Numbered from the stretch's first letter, positions 17,052-25,826 are shown. The stretch: DNA of 33,233 nucleotides from Trichormus sp. M33_DOE_039 (GCA_015296085.1 DVDT01000061.1:1-33233), one strand, 5' to 3'. A program made the numbers and translations. The notes: generated by a model not told the origin, from the letters alone.

Positions 17052-17192
17052 ACGTAATTACTATATGTATCGTATTAATATAGTAAATTCGAGATCAGTT
17101 AATGTCTAGAACTGAAATCTCAGAGTTTTAGACTTCCTGCCATCTTCTATAATTGATAGAACCTGTACACATAAATCTTTAGGCATGAAGCT

Positions 17193-20075
17193 GTGACAGA
17201 AACCGGAAGTTACAAAGATACTGTAAATTTACCCAAGACTAGTTTTGATATGCGGGCGAACGCCATCAAGCGTGAACCTGAGATACAGAAGTTTTGGGAA
17301 GAAAATCAAATTTTTGAGAGCCTGTCGCAAAATAACCCAGGCGAATTATTTATACTGCACGATGGGCCTCCCTACGCAAACGGCTCACTTCATATTGGTC
17401 ATGCCTTAAATAAAATTCTCAAAGATATTATTAATCGCTACCAACTGCTACAAGGGCGGAAGGTGCGCTATGTGCCTGGTTGGGACTGTCACGGCTTACC
17501 AATTGAGTTGAAGGTTTTACAAAATCTCAAGTCGGCAGAACGGCAAAATTTAACACCTCTGCAATTGCGGCAAAAAGCGAAGGAATTTGCTTTGGCGACC
17601 GTTGATGACCAACGCCAAAGTTTTAAACGCTATGGGGTTTGGGGTGACTGGGATAACCCATATTTGACGCTGAAGCCAGAATATGAGGCGGCACAAATTG
17701 GGGTGTTCGGTGAGATGTATTTAAAAGGTTACATCTATCGGGGTTTGAAGCCGGTTCACTGGAGTCCTAGTTCTAAGACGGCTTTGGCTGAGGCGGAGTT
17801 GGAATATCCTGAAGGTCATACTTCGCGGAGTATTTATGCGGCGTTTCCTGTGACGGGTTTGGCTGAGGCGGTTAAGTCTGTTTTGGGTGAGTATTTGCCG
17901 GATTTGGGTGTGGCTGTCTGGACTACTACTCCTTGGACTATTCCGGGGAATTTGGCGGTGGCGGTTAATGGCGACCTCAATTATTCTTTAGTGGAAATCT
18001 CACGCAAAGGCGCAGAGACGCAAAGTAAATTCAAGTATTTGATTGTGGCGGCGGAGTTGGTGGAACGCTTGGCGGCTACTATCTCGGCTGAGTTGACGGT
18101 GAAAGCAACTTTCAAGGGGCAGGATTTAGAACATACTACTTACCGACATCCTTTATTTGACCGGGAAAGTCCGGTGGTTGTGGGTGGTGATTATATCACT
18201 ACTGAATCGGGTACTGGGTTGGTGCATACTGCGCCTGGTCATGGTCAAGAAGACTACATTGTCGGTTTGCGTTATGGTCTGCCGATTCTTGCGCCTGTGG
18301 ATGATAATGGCAACTTTACTGAGGAAGCGGGACAGTTTGCTGGGTTGAATGTTCTGGGTGATGGGAATCAGGCGGTAATTGATGCGTTGACAGCTGCGGG
18401 TTCGTTGTTGAAGGAGGAGGCTTACGCGCATAAGTATCCTTACGACTGGCGGACGAAGAAGCCGACGATTTTCCGCGCTACTGAACAGTGGTTTGCTTCG
18501 GTGGCGGGATTTCGGGAAGATGCACTGAAAGCGATCGCTTCTGTAAAATGGATACCAGCCCAAGGTGAAAATCGCATCACGCCAATGGTGGCGGAACGTT
18601 CTGATTGGTGTATCTCTCGTCAGCGTTCTTGGGGTGTGCCAATTCCGGTATTCTACGATGAGGAAACGGGCGAACCTTTACTCAATGAGGAAACTATCAA
18701 CCATGTGCAAGCTATCATTGCCGAAAAAGGTTCTGATGCTTGGTGGGAATTGTCGGTAGAGGAATTATTACCAGAGTCCTACAGAAATAATGGTCGGTCT
18801 TACCGTCGCGGGACTGACACAATGGATGTTTGGTTTGATTCTGGTTCGTCTTGGGCTTCTGTGGTCAAGCAGCGTTCTGAGTTGCGTTACCCGGCTGATA
18901 TGTATTTAGAAGGTTCAGACCAGCATCGCGGTTGGTTTCAGTCGAGTTTGTTGACTAGTGTAGCTGTGAATGGGATTGCACCTTATAAAACTGTGTTAAC
19001 TCACGGCTTTGTTCTCGATGAACAAGGGCGCAAGATGAGTAAATCAGTGGGGAATGTGGTTGACCCACAGGTGATGATTCTGGGTGGAAAAAACCAGAAA
19101 CAAGAACCACCCTATGGTGCAGATGTGTTGCGGTTATGGGTGTCGTCGGTTGATTACACGGCTGATGTGCGGTTGGGTAGCAATATCATTAAGCAACTCA
19201 ACGATGTCAGAGGTAAGATTCGCAATACGGCGCGGTTCTTGTTGGGAAGTTTGCATGATTTTGACCCTGAAAAAGATGCAGTACCTTTTGAGAAGTTACC
19301 GCAGCTAGATCAATATATGCTGCACCGCATTCGTGAGGTGTTCCAGGAAGTAACAGAAGCTTTTGAAAGTTTCCAATTCTTCCGGTTCTTCCAAACAGTG
19401 CAGAATTTCTGCGTGGTGGATTTATCTAACTTCTATTTAGATGTAGCGAAAGATAGACTGTACATCAGTGCGCCAAACTCTTTCCGTCGTCGTAGTTGTC
19501 AGACAGTTATCCACATCGCTTTAGAGAATTTAGCACGAGCGATCGCACCTGTTCTATGTCACACTGCTGAAGATATCTGGCAATATCTCCCCTACAAAAC
19601 ACCCTACAAATCAGTGTTTCAAGCTGGTTGGGTTAAGTTAGAGGATAAATGGCATAATCCAGAGTTGGCGGAATCTTGGCAACAATTACGTCAGTTGCGG
19701 ACTGATGTGAACAAGGTTTTAGAACAAGCTAGGATAGAAAAAATGATTGGTTCTTCCCTAGAAGCGAAAGCTTTGATTTACGTCAGCGATGAAAAAGCAC
19801 GTACCGCCATTGCAACTTTAAATCCTGTTAGCGGTAACGGTATCGATGAACTGCGCTATTTATTCCTCACTTCGCAGGTTGAGTTATTAGATTCACCTGA
19901 AAAATTGCCAGATGTGAAATATAACTTGCAATCTGATAATTGGGGAATTGGGGTAGTGAATGCAGACGGCGAAAAATGCGATCGCTGTTGGAATTATTCT
20001 ACTACTGTAGGAGAATCTCAAGAGCATCCCTTAATTTGCGATCGTTGTGTTTCCGCCTTAGCTGGCGAGTTTTAA
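17193..20075 (+). CDS. ileS: Isoleucyl-tRNA synthetase
   Basis: The 960-residue class I synthetase charges tRNA-Ile with isoleucine. The HIGH motif is at 67-70 (SLHIGHALNK) and KMSKS at 614-618. The editing domain lies between them. A C-terminal zinc site has C929, C932, C949 and C952 (CDRC twice). The start is GTG; the nearby ATG at 17185 runs into a stop after three codons. Residues 271-278 (RKGAETQS) are encoded by a copy of a repeat normally found between Nostoc genes (about 18001-18027), inserted in frame in the editing domain. The last 20 codons also exist in a diverged second version at 24155-24217, on the far side of the WD40-KAP gene. A terminator follows at 20128-20154. Confidence 0.96.
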   Translation: MTETGSYKDTVNLPKTSFDMRANAIKREPEIQKFWEENQIFESLSQNNPGELFILHDGPPYANGSLHIGHALNKILKDIINRYQLLQGRKVRYVPGWDCHGLPIELKVLQNLKSAERQNLTPLQLRQKAKEFALATVDDQRQSFKRYGVWGDWDNPYLTLKPEYEAAQIGVFGEMYLKGYIYRGLKPVHWSPSSKTALAEAELEYPEGHTSRSIYAAFPVTGLAEAVKSVLGEYLPDLGVAVWTTTPWTIPGNLAVAVNGDLNYSLVEISRKGAETQSKFKYLIVAAELVERLAATISAELTVKATFKGQDLEHTTYRHPLFDRESPVVVGGDYITTESGTGLVHTAPGHGQEDYIVGLRYGLPILAPVDDNGNFTEEAGQFAGLNVLGDGNQAVIDALTAAGSLLKEEAYAHKYPYDWRTKKPTIFRATEQWFASVAGFREDALKAIASVKWIPAQGENRITPMVAERSDWCISRQRSWGVPIPVFYDEETGEPLLNEETINHVQAIIAEKGSDAWWELSVEELLPESYRNNGRSYRRGTDTMDVWFDSGSSWASVVKQRSELRYPADMYLEGSDQHRGWFQSSLLTSVAVNGIAPYKTVLTHGFVLDEQGRKMSKSVGNVVDPQVMILGGKNQKQEPPYGADVLRLWVSSVDYTADVRLGSNIIKQLNDVRGKIRNTARFLLGSLHDFDPEKDAVPFEKLPQLDQYMLHRIREVFQEVTEAFESFQFFRFFQTVQNFCVVDLSNFYLDVAKDRLYISAPNSFRRRSCQTVIHIALENLARAIAPVLCHTAEDIWQYLPYKTPYKSVFQAGWVKLEDKWHNPELAESWQQLRQLRTDVNKVLEQARIEKMIGSSLEAKALIYVSDEKARTAIATLNPVSGNGIDELRYLFLTSQVELLDSPEKLPDVKYNLQSDNWGIGVVNADGEKCDRCWNYSTTVGESQEHPLICDRCVSALAGEF
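18001..18027. repeat. Intergenic-type CGCAAAG repeat inside ileS
   Basis: CACGCAAAGGCGCAGAGACG followed by CAAAG is the ACGCAAAG/GCGCAGAG repeat seen many times between genes of filamentous cyanobacteria (from memory of such genomes). Here it is 27 bp in length, in frame, and adds about nine residues to the editing domain. Confidence 0.6.
20012..20075 (+). repeat. Direct repeat A: current 3' end of ileS
   Basis: The last 64 bp of ileS match 24154-24217 at 56 of 64 positions. With its partner it flanks the segment that carries the repeat array and the WD40-KAP gene, like the two attachment sites of an element inserted at a gene end. Confidence 0.85.
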
Positions 20076-20127
20076 TTGTTGCACCACAAAGGTTTTGTTG
20101 TTTCGTCTACGTAAATTTAATTAATCT

Positions 20128-20154
20128 AACCCTTCTCTGTGTCAGAGAGGGGTT
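20128..20154 (+). terminator. Stem-loop terminator of ileS
   Basis: A 12-bp stem, AACCCTTCTCTG (20128-20139) with CAGAGAGGGGTT (20143-20154), has one G-U pair and a 3-base loop, and is followed by a weak T-rich run. Confidence 0.75.
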
Positions 20155-20201
20155 TAATTATGTTTACTTTTCCAGCCAATTAGAAATTAATCTGTCTTTT
20201 T

Positions 20202-20400
20202 GTTTGCTAAATCTACTGAAATGAGAAAGCATTTACAACAAATGAGTTAACAAACTGCGGTTTGTTTGCTGAATCTACTGAAATGAGTTAACAAACTGCG
20301 GTTTACTTGCTAAATCTACTGAAATGAGAAAGCATTTACAACAAATGAGTTAACAAACTGCGGTTTGCTTGCTAAATCTACTGAAATGAGAAAGCATTCA
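20202..20400. repeat. Tandem array of a 62-bp repeat upstream of the WD40-KAP gene
   Basis: The core AATCTACTGAAATGAG recurs at 20210, 20272, 20313 and 20375, so the spacing is 62, 41 and 62 bp; the second unit has lost 21 bp. Full units contain GAAAGCATTTACAACAAATG and AGTTAACAAACTGCGGTTT. The unit junctions can form AACAAAC/GTTTGTT hairpins, perfect only at 20249-20266. Directly downstream a 9-bp hairpin, AGAAAGCAA (20410-20418) with TTGCTTTCT (20428-20436), uses the same GAAAGCA word. I see no coding potential. Confidence 0.85.
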
Positions 20401-20556
20401 AGCATTTTCAGAAAGCAAACAGACATATTGCTTTCTCATATTCTCCTACACCCCACACCCTTACTTGTAAACAAACTTGTAAACCTATTTACAATCAAAT
20501 ATTAACAGTGAACAATTACTACAGCCGCATAAAAAATTACTAGTAACATCACTGGT

Positions 20557-23500
20557 ATGGAACTAAACCCACGGCAAGAAGTAGCAATACCAGAACCGAA
20601 AACACCGATAATTGCAACCTTTAATTTTAATAGTCCAGTCAGGACAGTAGCCATCTCACCTAATGGACAGGATATTGCTCTAGGTTTAGAAAATGGCACA
20701 ATAGAAATCTGGAATTTACTGATTGGGCAGAAATCGGTTAGCTTGAATGGACATAAATCTTCGGTCTATTCAGTTGCCTTTAGTCCAGATGGCACAAAAA
20801 TTGTCAGTGGCAGTGGTGACACTACAGTAAGGTTGTGGAATCTCCAAGGTCAACCCCTCGCTGAACCATTCCAGGGACATAAAAATTGGGTTAATTTCGT
20901 TGCTTTTAGTCCAAATGGCCAAACAATTGCCAGTAGCAGTGGTGACAAGACAGTAAGGTTGTGGGATCTCCAAGGTCAACCCCTCGCTGAACCATTCCAG
21001 GGACATGAATCTTCAGTTTATTCAGTCGCCTTTAGTCCTCCAGATGGCAAAACCATTGTCAGTGGCAGTCATGACACGACAATGCGGTTGTGGGATTTGC
21101 AAGGACGACCCATCAGTGAACCATTCCAGGGACATGAAAATGGAGTCATTTCAGTCGCCTTTAGCCCAGATGGCAAAACCATTGTCAGTGGCAGTGATGA
21201 CAAAACAGTGCGGTTGTGGGATTTGCAAGGAAAACCCATCGGTGAACCATTCCGGGGACATGAAAATGGGGTCATTTCAGTCGCCTTTAGTCCAGATGGC
21301 AAAACCATTGTCAGTGGCAGTGATGACAAGACAGTGCGGTTGTGGGATCTACAAGGAAAACCCATTGGTGAACCATTCCGGGGACATAAAAAATCGGTCT
21401 ATTCAGTCACCTTTAGTCCAGATGGTACAAAAATTGTCAGTGGCAGTCTTGACCAAACAGTGCGGTTGTGGAATCTGCAAGAACCAAAACTGTATATTAA
21501 TCGCATCGCCGAAGCTTTTCGCAACGACAAACCCACAGGCGAAGACGCACTTGATGTAGGCAAAGAACTCCGCGCCATAGCCGATGTTTTAATGTTGCGG
21601 AGTCTTCAACCCCCCTTAGCCGTCGCCATTCTCGGTAGTTGGGGTAGTGGTAAATCTTTTGGTATGCACCTCATCAAGCAGCAAATTAATAAAATTCGCT
21701 GTCAACGACTCACCGCCAAACAAGCATGGAACAATAATGCTAATAATCCTAGTCTTTCGCCTTTTGTTGGTCACGTTTACCAAATAGAATTTAACGCTTG
21801 GAGTTACGCCAAATCTGATCTGTGGGCAAGTTTAATGCAAACAATTTTTGATCAACTTGACCGTCAGTTAACCTTAGAAAAGCAATTAGGAGAACTTACA
21901 CCTTTACTCGAAGGTGGTGATATTTGGCGTGTCCTCAATCAGATGAGTGAGAGTGATAGGAAAGAAATCTTAGAATCTGGATTGCGAGAAGACTTTAAGC
22001 AATTTAAAGATAAAACCTCAGAAAATGAACTCTGGAAAATTCTCCGTCAAGTCAGAGAAGAAGAACAAGAAAAACTAGAAGAAACCGAGAAAAAACTCCA
22101 AACAGCACAAATAGATAAAGAGCAGATTGAGCAAGAATTACAACAATATAACGAGCAAATCGAGCAACAAGTCAATAAAGAAATCAGAAACACAGCAATA
22201 GTTACTGTATTTCTAGCGCAGCTGAAAGAATTAAGTAAAGATAAATTTGGTGATTCCATCTTAAAAGAATTTTTAAATTCATATGGTTTTAAAAATAAAG
22301 AAGATTTAAAAACTCAATTGTCTTTAGATTTAAATCTATTATGTGAAAATCCTAATCTTATAGAACAAGCTGAAAAAATAATTAAAACTAAAAATGAAAA
22401 AATAGCTACTGTAATTGATAAGTCTCAAAAACTCAAATACTTTTTAGAATCACAGCCAGCTAAAATAGTAGGTTTAATCGATTTTTTTAAGAAAGACACC
22501 AAAAATTTAGTTATATTGATTATTTGGATAATTTTGCCATTCGGCGTTTATTTTGGTATTATTAAATTTCTCATACCTAATTTACCAGCATTATCAAACC
22601 TACTCACAATATTCAAGAATTCCCTTACAGCATTATTTACAATACCTGCAATCTTCCAAGGGACAAAAGTATTTAAAACCATCAGAAGATTCCAAATTCA
22701 AGCAGCCTGTTTTTTAAAATCAGCCAAAGAAAATATAGATAAAGAAAAACAAAATTTAGATGCTAAAAAACAAGAAATTATTGATATAAAAATTAACGAA
22801 CAGCGTCAGCAAACGCAAAAAATAAATGAACAATTACCAAGTGACAAACTAGCAGATAAAGAAGAAGAAATCCAAGACCTACAAGCACAAATAGAAATTC
22901 AAAAACAACGTGCCGGCTTAACTGCTCAATACACCTCACTATCAGAGTTTATCAACAAGCGTTTAGAAGAGGATGCTTATCAAAAACTCTTAGGTATAAT
23001 GCACCAAATCCAAGATGACTTACAAGATTTATCTGACCACTTGACATATAAACCAGGAAATCAAAATAAACTCAAAATTCTCAAAGAATATTTCCCCAGA
23101 GGCCCAGCTAGAATAGTTCTTTACATAGATGATTTAGACCGTTGTCCTCCCAACACAGTAGTCCAAGTTTTAGAAGCAGTACAATTACTGTTAAATACAG
23201 AAATATTCGTCGTAATTTTAGCCATAGATGACCGCTATATTAGCCGCGCTTTAGAAACAAGCTACAAAGGAGTTTTAAAACGTGGTGGAACACCTTCTGG
23301 TGTTGACTATTTAGAAAAGATTATCCAAATTCCTTATAAGATGCGACCGATAGCTGATGCAAAAATTTTAGAAAGCTACTTGAAGTCGCTAATTGATATC
23401 AAAATAGAAGAAGATTCTCAAGTAGAACCTAGTGCCCTAGAGATATCAGAATCTAGAATTAACCCATTAGATAATCCGAGTCAAGTTCTGAAAGAGGAAG

Positions 23501-24138
23501 ATATTCAAAATGAAATTCAGGGGACATTTCAAATGCAAAGGATTGAACCTGAAGCATTACAAGTGTTACAGCAACAGAGTGAAGAATTACTATTAGTTGA
23601 AAAATTCACTCAAGCAGAATTCGATACGATTAAAGAATGTTGTAAACACGTTGACCTTACCCCCAGAACAGCTAAACGCCTAATTAATATTTGCAAAATT
23701 ATCAAAATTATCTGGACACCCACACCCAATGATATAACATGGGAGCAAGAACCAAAAAAAGAAGTGAAGCAAACCTTAATTGCATTTCTTGCTTTAGCTG
23801 GCAGATATACTGGTCAAATGAGAAAAATCTTAGAAGAAATTTATTTCAAATTTGAAGAACAAAATGAACAAACAATAATTATCGAAAAAGATGAATTTAT
23901 TAAAGAATTAGAAAAGGAACATTATTTTATAGATATGTATAACAAAAGAGAATGGCATAAATTTAAAAATGACTTTATAAAAATGCCACCATCACAAAAT
24001 TTTATTTTTGAAAAGAGAACTTTTAATTTAGCCACCTCTTTTTGTTTTGTAGGTGACGTTGGCTATGACCCCGATGATTATTACAATCCTCAATATAATG
24101 CTGAAAATGGTCAAAAGATGAGCAACAATCAACAGTAA
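20557..24138 (+). CDS. WD40-propeller/KAP P-loop NTPase fusion, membrane-anchored
   Basis: The 1193-residue protein starts with seven WD40 repeats (about 20-310), enough for one complete propeller. A KAP-family P-loop NTPase follows, with Walker A GSWGSGKS (360-367) and Walker B YIDDLDRC (856-863). As in other KAP proteins, the NTPase is split by a long insert with coiled coils (about 490-550 and 720-790) and two membrane segments (about 651-673 and 682-703). Blades 2-7 lie on 126-bp DNA units, and blades 5 and 6 are almost identical. KAP NTPases include PifA of plasmid F, which blocks phage T7. A WD40 sensor joined to a signalling NTPase suggests a defence receptor, but this is inference. 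The ATG at 20557 has no clear ribosome-binding site. The gene has no HIP1. Confidence 0.85.
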   Translation: MELNPRQEVAIPEPKTPIIATFNFNSPVRTVAISPNGQDIALGLENGTIEIWNLLIGQKSVSLNGHKSSVYSVAFSPDGTKIVSGSGDTTVRLWNLQGQPLAEPFQGHKNWVNFVAFSPNGQTIASSSGDKTVRLWDLQGQPLAEPFQGHESSVYSVAFSPPDGKTIVSGSHDTTMRLWDLQGRPISEPFQGHENGVISVAFSPDGKTIVSGSDDKTVRLWDLQGKPIGEPFRGHENGVISVAFSPDGKTIVSGSDDKTVRLWDLQGKPIGEPFRGHKKSVYSVTFSPDGTKIVSGSLDQTVRLWNLQEPKLYINRIAEAFRNDKPTGEDALDVGKELRAIADVLMLRSLQPPLAVAILGSWGSGKSFGMHLIKQQINKIRCQRLTAKQAWNNNANNPSLSPFVGHVYQIEFNAWSYAKSDLWASLMQTIFDQLDRQLTLEKQLGELTPLLEGGDIWRVLNQMSESDRKEILESGLREDFKQFKDKTSENELWKILRQVREEEQEKLEETEKKLQTAQIDKEQIEQELQQYNEQIEQQVNKEIRNTAIVTVFLAQLKELSKDKFGDSILKEFLNSYGFKNKEDLKTQLSLDLNLLCENPNLIEQAEKIIKTKNEKIATVIDKSQKLKYFLESQPAKIVGLIDFFKKDTKNLVILIIWIILPFGVYFGIIKFLIPNLPALSNLLTIFKNSLTALFTIPAIFQGTKVFKTIRRFQIQAACFLKSAKENIDKEKQNLDAKKQEIIDIKINEQRQQTQKINEQLPSDKLADKEEEIQDLQAQIEIQKQRAGLTAQYTSLSEFINKRLEEDAYQKLLGIMHQIQDDLQDLSDHLTYKPGNQNKLKILKEYFPRGPARIVLYIDDLDRCPPNTVVQVLEAVQLLLNTEIFVVILAIDDRYISRALETSYKGVLKRGGTPSGVDYLEKIIQIPYKMRPIADAKILESYLKSLIDIKIEEDSQVEPSALEISESRINPLDNPSQVLKEEDIQNEIQGTFQMQRIEPEALQVLQQQSEELLLVEKFTQAEFDTIKECCKHVDLTPRTAKRLINICKIIKIIWTPTPNDITWEQEPKKEVKQTLIAFLALAGRYTGQMRKILEEIYFKFEEQNEQTIIIEKDEFIKELEKEHYFIDMYNKREWHKFKNDFIKMPPSQNFIFEKRTFNLATSFCFVGDVGYDPDDYYNPQYNAENGQKMSNNQQ
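20749..21481 (+). repeat. WD40-coding tandem repeats, 126-bp unit
   Basis: GGACAT, encoding the Gly-His at the blade start, recurs at 20749, 20875, 21001, 21130, 21256 and 21382. The spacing is 126 bp except for one 129-bp step caused by an extra Pro codon (SPPDG). The copies at 21130 and 21256 differ at only a few bases. Confidence 0.9.
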
Positions 24139-24153
24139 CAATCAAAGCATAGC

Positions 24154-24217
24154 AGAATATCAAGAGCATCCGTTAATTTGCGATCGCTGTGTTTCTGCCT
24201 TAGCTGGTAATTTTTAG
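24154..24217 (+). pseudogene. Direct repeat B: orphan 3' end of ileS
   Basis: In frame this encodes EYQEHPLICDRCVSALAGNF and a stop, against ESQEHPLICDRCVSALAGEF in the intact gene. Of the six amino-acid codons that differ, four are synonymous, and the stop codon differs too (TAG for TAA). It therefore diverged under coding constraint before it was cut off and is probably the original end of the resident ileS. No upstream ileS sequence precedes it. Confidence 0.85.
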
Positions 24218-24254
24218 GTCATAGGGGCTGGGAAAAAGATAAAGTAAAATTACT

Positions 24255-24277
24255 CCTCAATCCCCAGTCCCCAATCC
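24255..24277. repeat. STRR-like C-rich heptamers between the ileS remnant and parA
   Basis: CAATCCCCAGTCCCCAATCC is the reverse-orientation form of the G-rich heptamers seen elsewhere in the window. It ends at the stop codon of the ParA gene. Confidence 0.6.
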
Positions 24278-24278
24278 T

Positions 24279-25163
24279 TTACAACTTCTGCAACAACTCC
24301 TGAGTCAACTGCATAAATGCTTTAGAACCTGCTGACTGGGGTGCATTCAATACTGCCGGCATAAAACTATCAACAGCTTTTGCTACATTAATATCTACTG
24401 GAATTTGTGCCTTACAAATTTGTTCAACACCAAAATCCTCTACAACTCGGTGCATGACTTGTTTGTAATATCTACCAGTCAGTAAATTGGTGTTGCACAT
24501 ACTAAAGACAATTCCCAGCATTTTAATATTTATCTTCGCTTCATGTTCATGACTATCTTTTAGCTGGCCAATACGTCTTTCTAACAGTTGAATTCCTACC
24601 ACAGATAAAGGTTCTGGTTTAGCGGGAAGTAGATAGAAATCACTCGCTGCTAAAGCACTACGTGTCATTAAATTATAGCCAGGAGCGCAATCTAAAAGAA
24701 TAAAATCATACTGATCGCGTACTGGTTTTAAAATGTTATTAATTAAGACACGTTCAAACCGATTCCATACTGTTTCAAAGTCTTGTTCACCCAAAGCCAC
24801 AGTTTGTCTATGCAGCATTTCTGACACGACAAACTCATCATACAAGTCTATATCTCCTGGTAACAAATGTAGCTCTGGTAGATTACAGACTTGAGTTTGA
24901 ATGATATCTTGGATATTTAACTTAGAGTTAGGATCTGGATTAATTACTTCATCAATTAGATATCTAAATGTAAGTCTTTGTTTGCGCCGTTTAGCAAAAT
25001 CTAAAGGCGACATCAAACTAAGCGTAGCACTGATTTGAGTATCTAAATCTAGAACCAGCACCTTTTTACCGTAATTTTTAGCTAAACAAGTAGCCAAATT
25101 CACAGTGAGGGTTGTTTTCCCTACACCACCTTTCATATTTGCAGTTGCAATTACATATCCCAT
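24279..25163 (-). CDS. ParA family ATPase
   Basis: The 294-residue protein is a deviant-Walker ATPase of the ParA/MinD class. The P-loop is KGGVGKTT (11-18), with the signature lysine K11. It is followed by KVLVLDLDTQISAT (Walker A') and FILLDCAPGYN (Walker B). ParA proteins move plasmids, chromosomes or protein cargo by ATP-driven binding to DNA. No N-terminal helix-turn-helix is present, so it resembles the short ParA type. No parB gene adjoins it on the same strand; the only ParB-like gene in the window is 3.2 kb away on the other strand. AGAGGA (complement of 25172-25177) eight bases before the ATG supports the start. Its gene order after the orphan ileS end suggests it was the old neighbour of ileS. 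Confidence 0.9.
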   Translation of the reverse strand: MGYVIATANMKGGVGKTTLTVNLATCLAKNYGKKVLVLDLDTQISATLSLMSPLDFAKRRKQRLTFRYLIDEVINPDPNSKLNIQDIIQTQVCNLPELHLLPGDIDLYDEFVVSEMLHRQTVALGEQDFETVWNRFERVLINNILKPVRDQYDFILLDCAPGYNLMTRSALAASDFYLLPAKPEPLSVVGIQLLERRIGQLKDSHEHEAKINIKMLGIVFSMCNTNLLTGRYYKQVMHRVVEDFGVEQICKAQIPVDINVAKAVDSFMPAVLNAPQSAGSKAFMQLTQELLQKL

Positions 25164-25467
25164 TGGTTGATTCCTCTGATGACGCGTTCCCAGTTAATTG
25201 AACATTCCGGTAAGTTTAATATTTTCAGGTAAATTAAAAGAGTTGTGCCAGCAACATCGCCTCGATAGAGTATATAGCAACACGTCCTCATGATAATTCG
25301 TAATTTGTAATTCGTAATTCGTAGTTAAGCAAGTTTTGTTTATGTATACTAATTTGAAAAATAAGAACTATGGATAGATTCGTATAAAGCAGACACAGCA
25401 AGCAGTTTGCAATGCAAAATTCTAAATTCTAAATAGTTTAAAGTGTCAAAATTTGTCTCTGTTAAAC

Positions 25468-25500
25468 GAAAACCCCGCTTTCTTTGAGAAAGACGAGGTT
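25468..25500 (-). terminator. Stem-loop terminator, minus strand
   Basis: AACCCCGCTTTCT and AGAAAGACGAGGTT pair imperfectly around a short loop (25471-25500). On the minus strand the stem ends in GGGGTTTTCG, a T-run, so it would end transcripts coming from the small gene at 25629-25826. Confidence 0.6.
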
Positions 25501-25628
25501 CTAGAATCTCTCAATGTTCACCAATCAAATCAATTGCTGTAGTTGTTAACCCTAAAAATTATTATCAGTACAATTGAAGTTTTATGATCAATACTTCAAT
25601 TTTACTTATCCTGGAATCAATATAAATG

Positions 25629-25826
25629 CTATCTATAATAATTTAATATGGAATTTATACATAGCATTCCGGTTAATTCAGCAGCGGTTTGATTGTAGAA
25701 TATTTCAGTATTCTGCAAAACACCTCTACCATGAATTATCTCATAATGATAATAGCCATATTGATCAATGTAAACAACTAGCGTCAGTTGATTAACAGCA
25801 ATCATCGAAAGTAATTTAGTACACAT
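25629..25826 (-). CDS. Small hypothetical protein
   Basis: I do not recognise this 65-residue product. It begins MCTKLLSMIAVNQLTLVVYI, then DQYGYYHYEIIHGRG and ends near GMLCINSILNYYR. It is rich in Tyr, Ile and Asn. The start has a good AGGA ribosome-binding sequence nine bases upstream (complement of 25836-25839), and a stem-loop terminator lies about 130 bp beyond the stop, so it has the frame of a real single-gene transcript. It lies in a strand-asymmetric AT-rich region between ParA and the FtsK remnant. An open frame on the other strand (25574-25795) has no such support. A second start at M8 is possible. Confidence 0.4.
   Translation of the reverse strand: MCTKLLSMIAVNQLTLVVYIDQYGYYHYEIIHGRGVLQNTEIFYNQTAAELTGMLCINSILNYYR

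Larger units (their letters stand above)
20076..24153. mobile_element. Candidate 4.1-kb insertion at the 3' end of ileS carrying the WD40-KAP gene
   Basis: The segment is bounded by two versions of the ileS terminal codons (20012-20075 and 24154-24217). It contains a terminator, a 62-bp repeat array and one large gene. It has no HIP1 octamer, whereas ileS and the right-hand repeat do. No integrase or transposase gene is visible, so it would be cargo only, a remnant, or mobilised in trans. Homologous recombination with an ileS-linked locus from another strain would give the same picture. Confidence 0.45.

Noticed and set aside
20202-20400. Repeat array considered as a CRISPR
   Set aside because: The 62-bp units are contiguous, with no unique spacers between short repeats, and no cas genes are near.
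25574-25795. Plus-strand open frame of 73 codons
   Set aside because: It lies antisense to the small minus-strand gene, has no ribosome-binding site, and its composition is that of AT-rich spacer.
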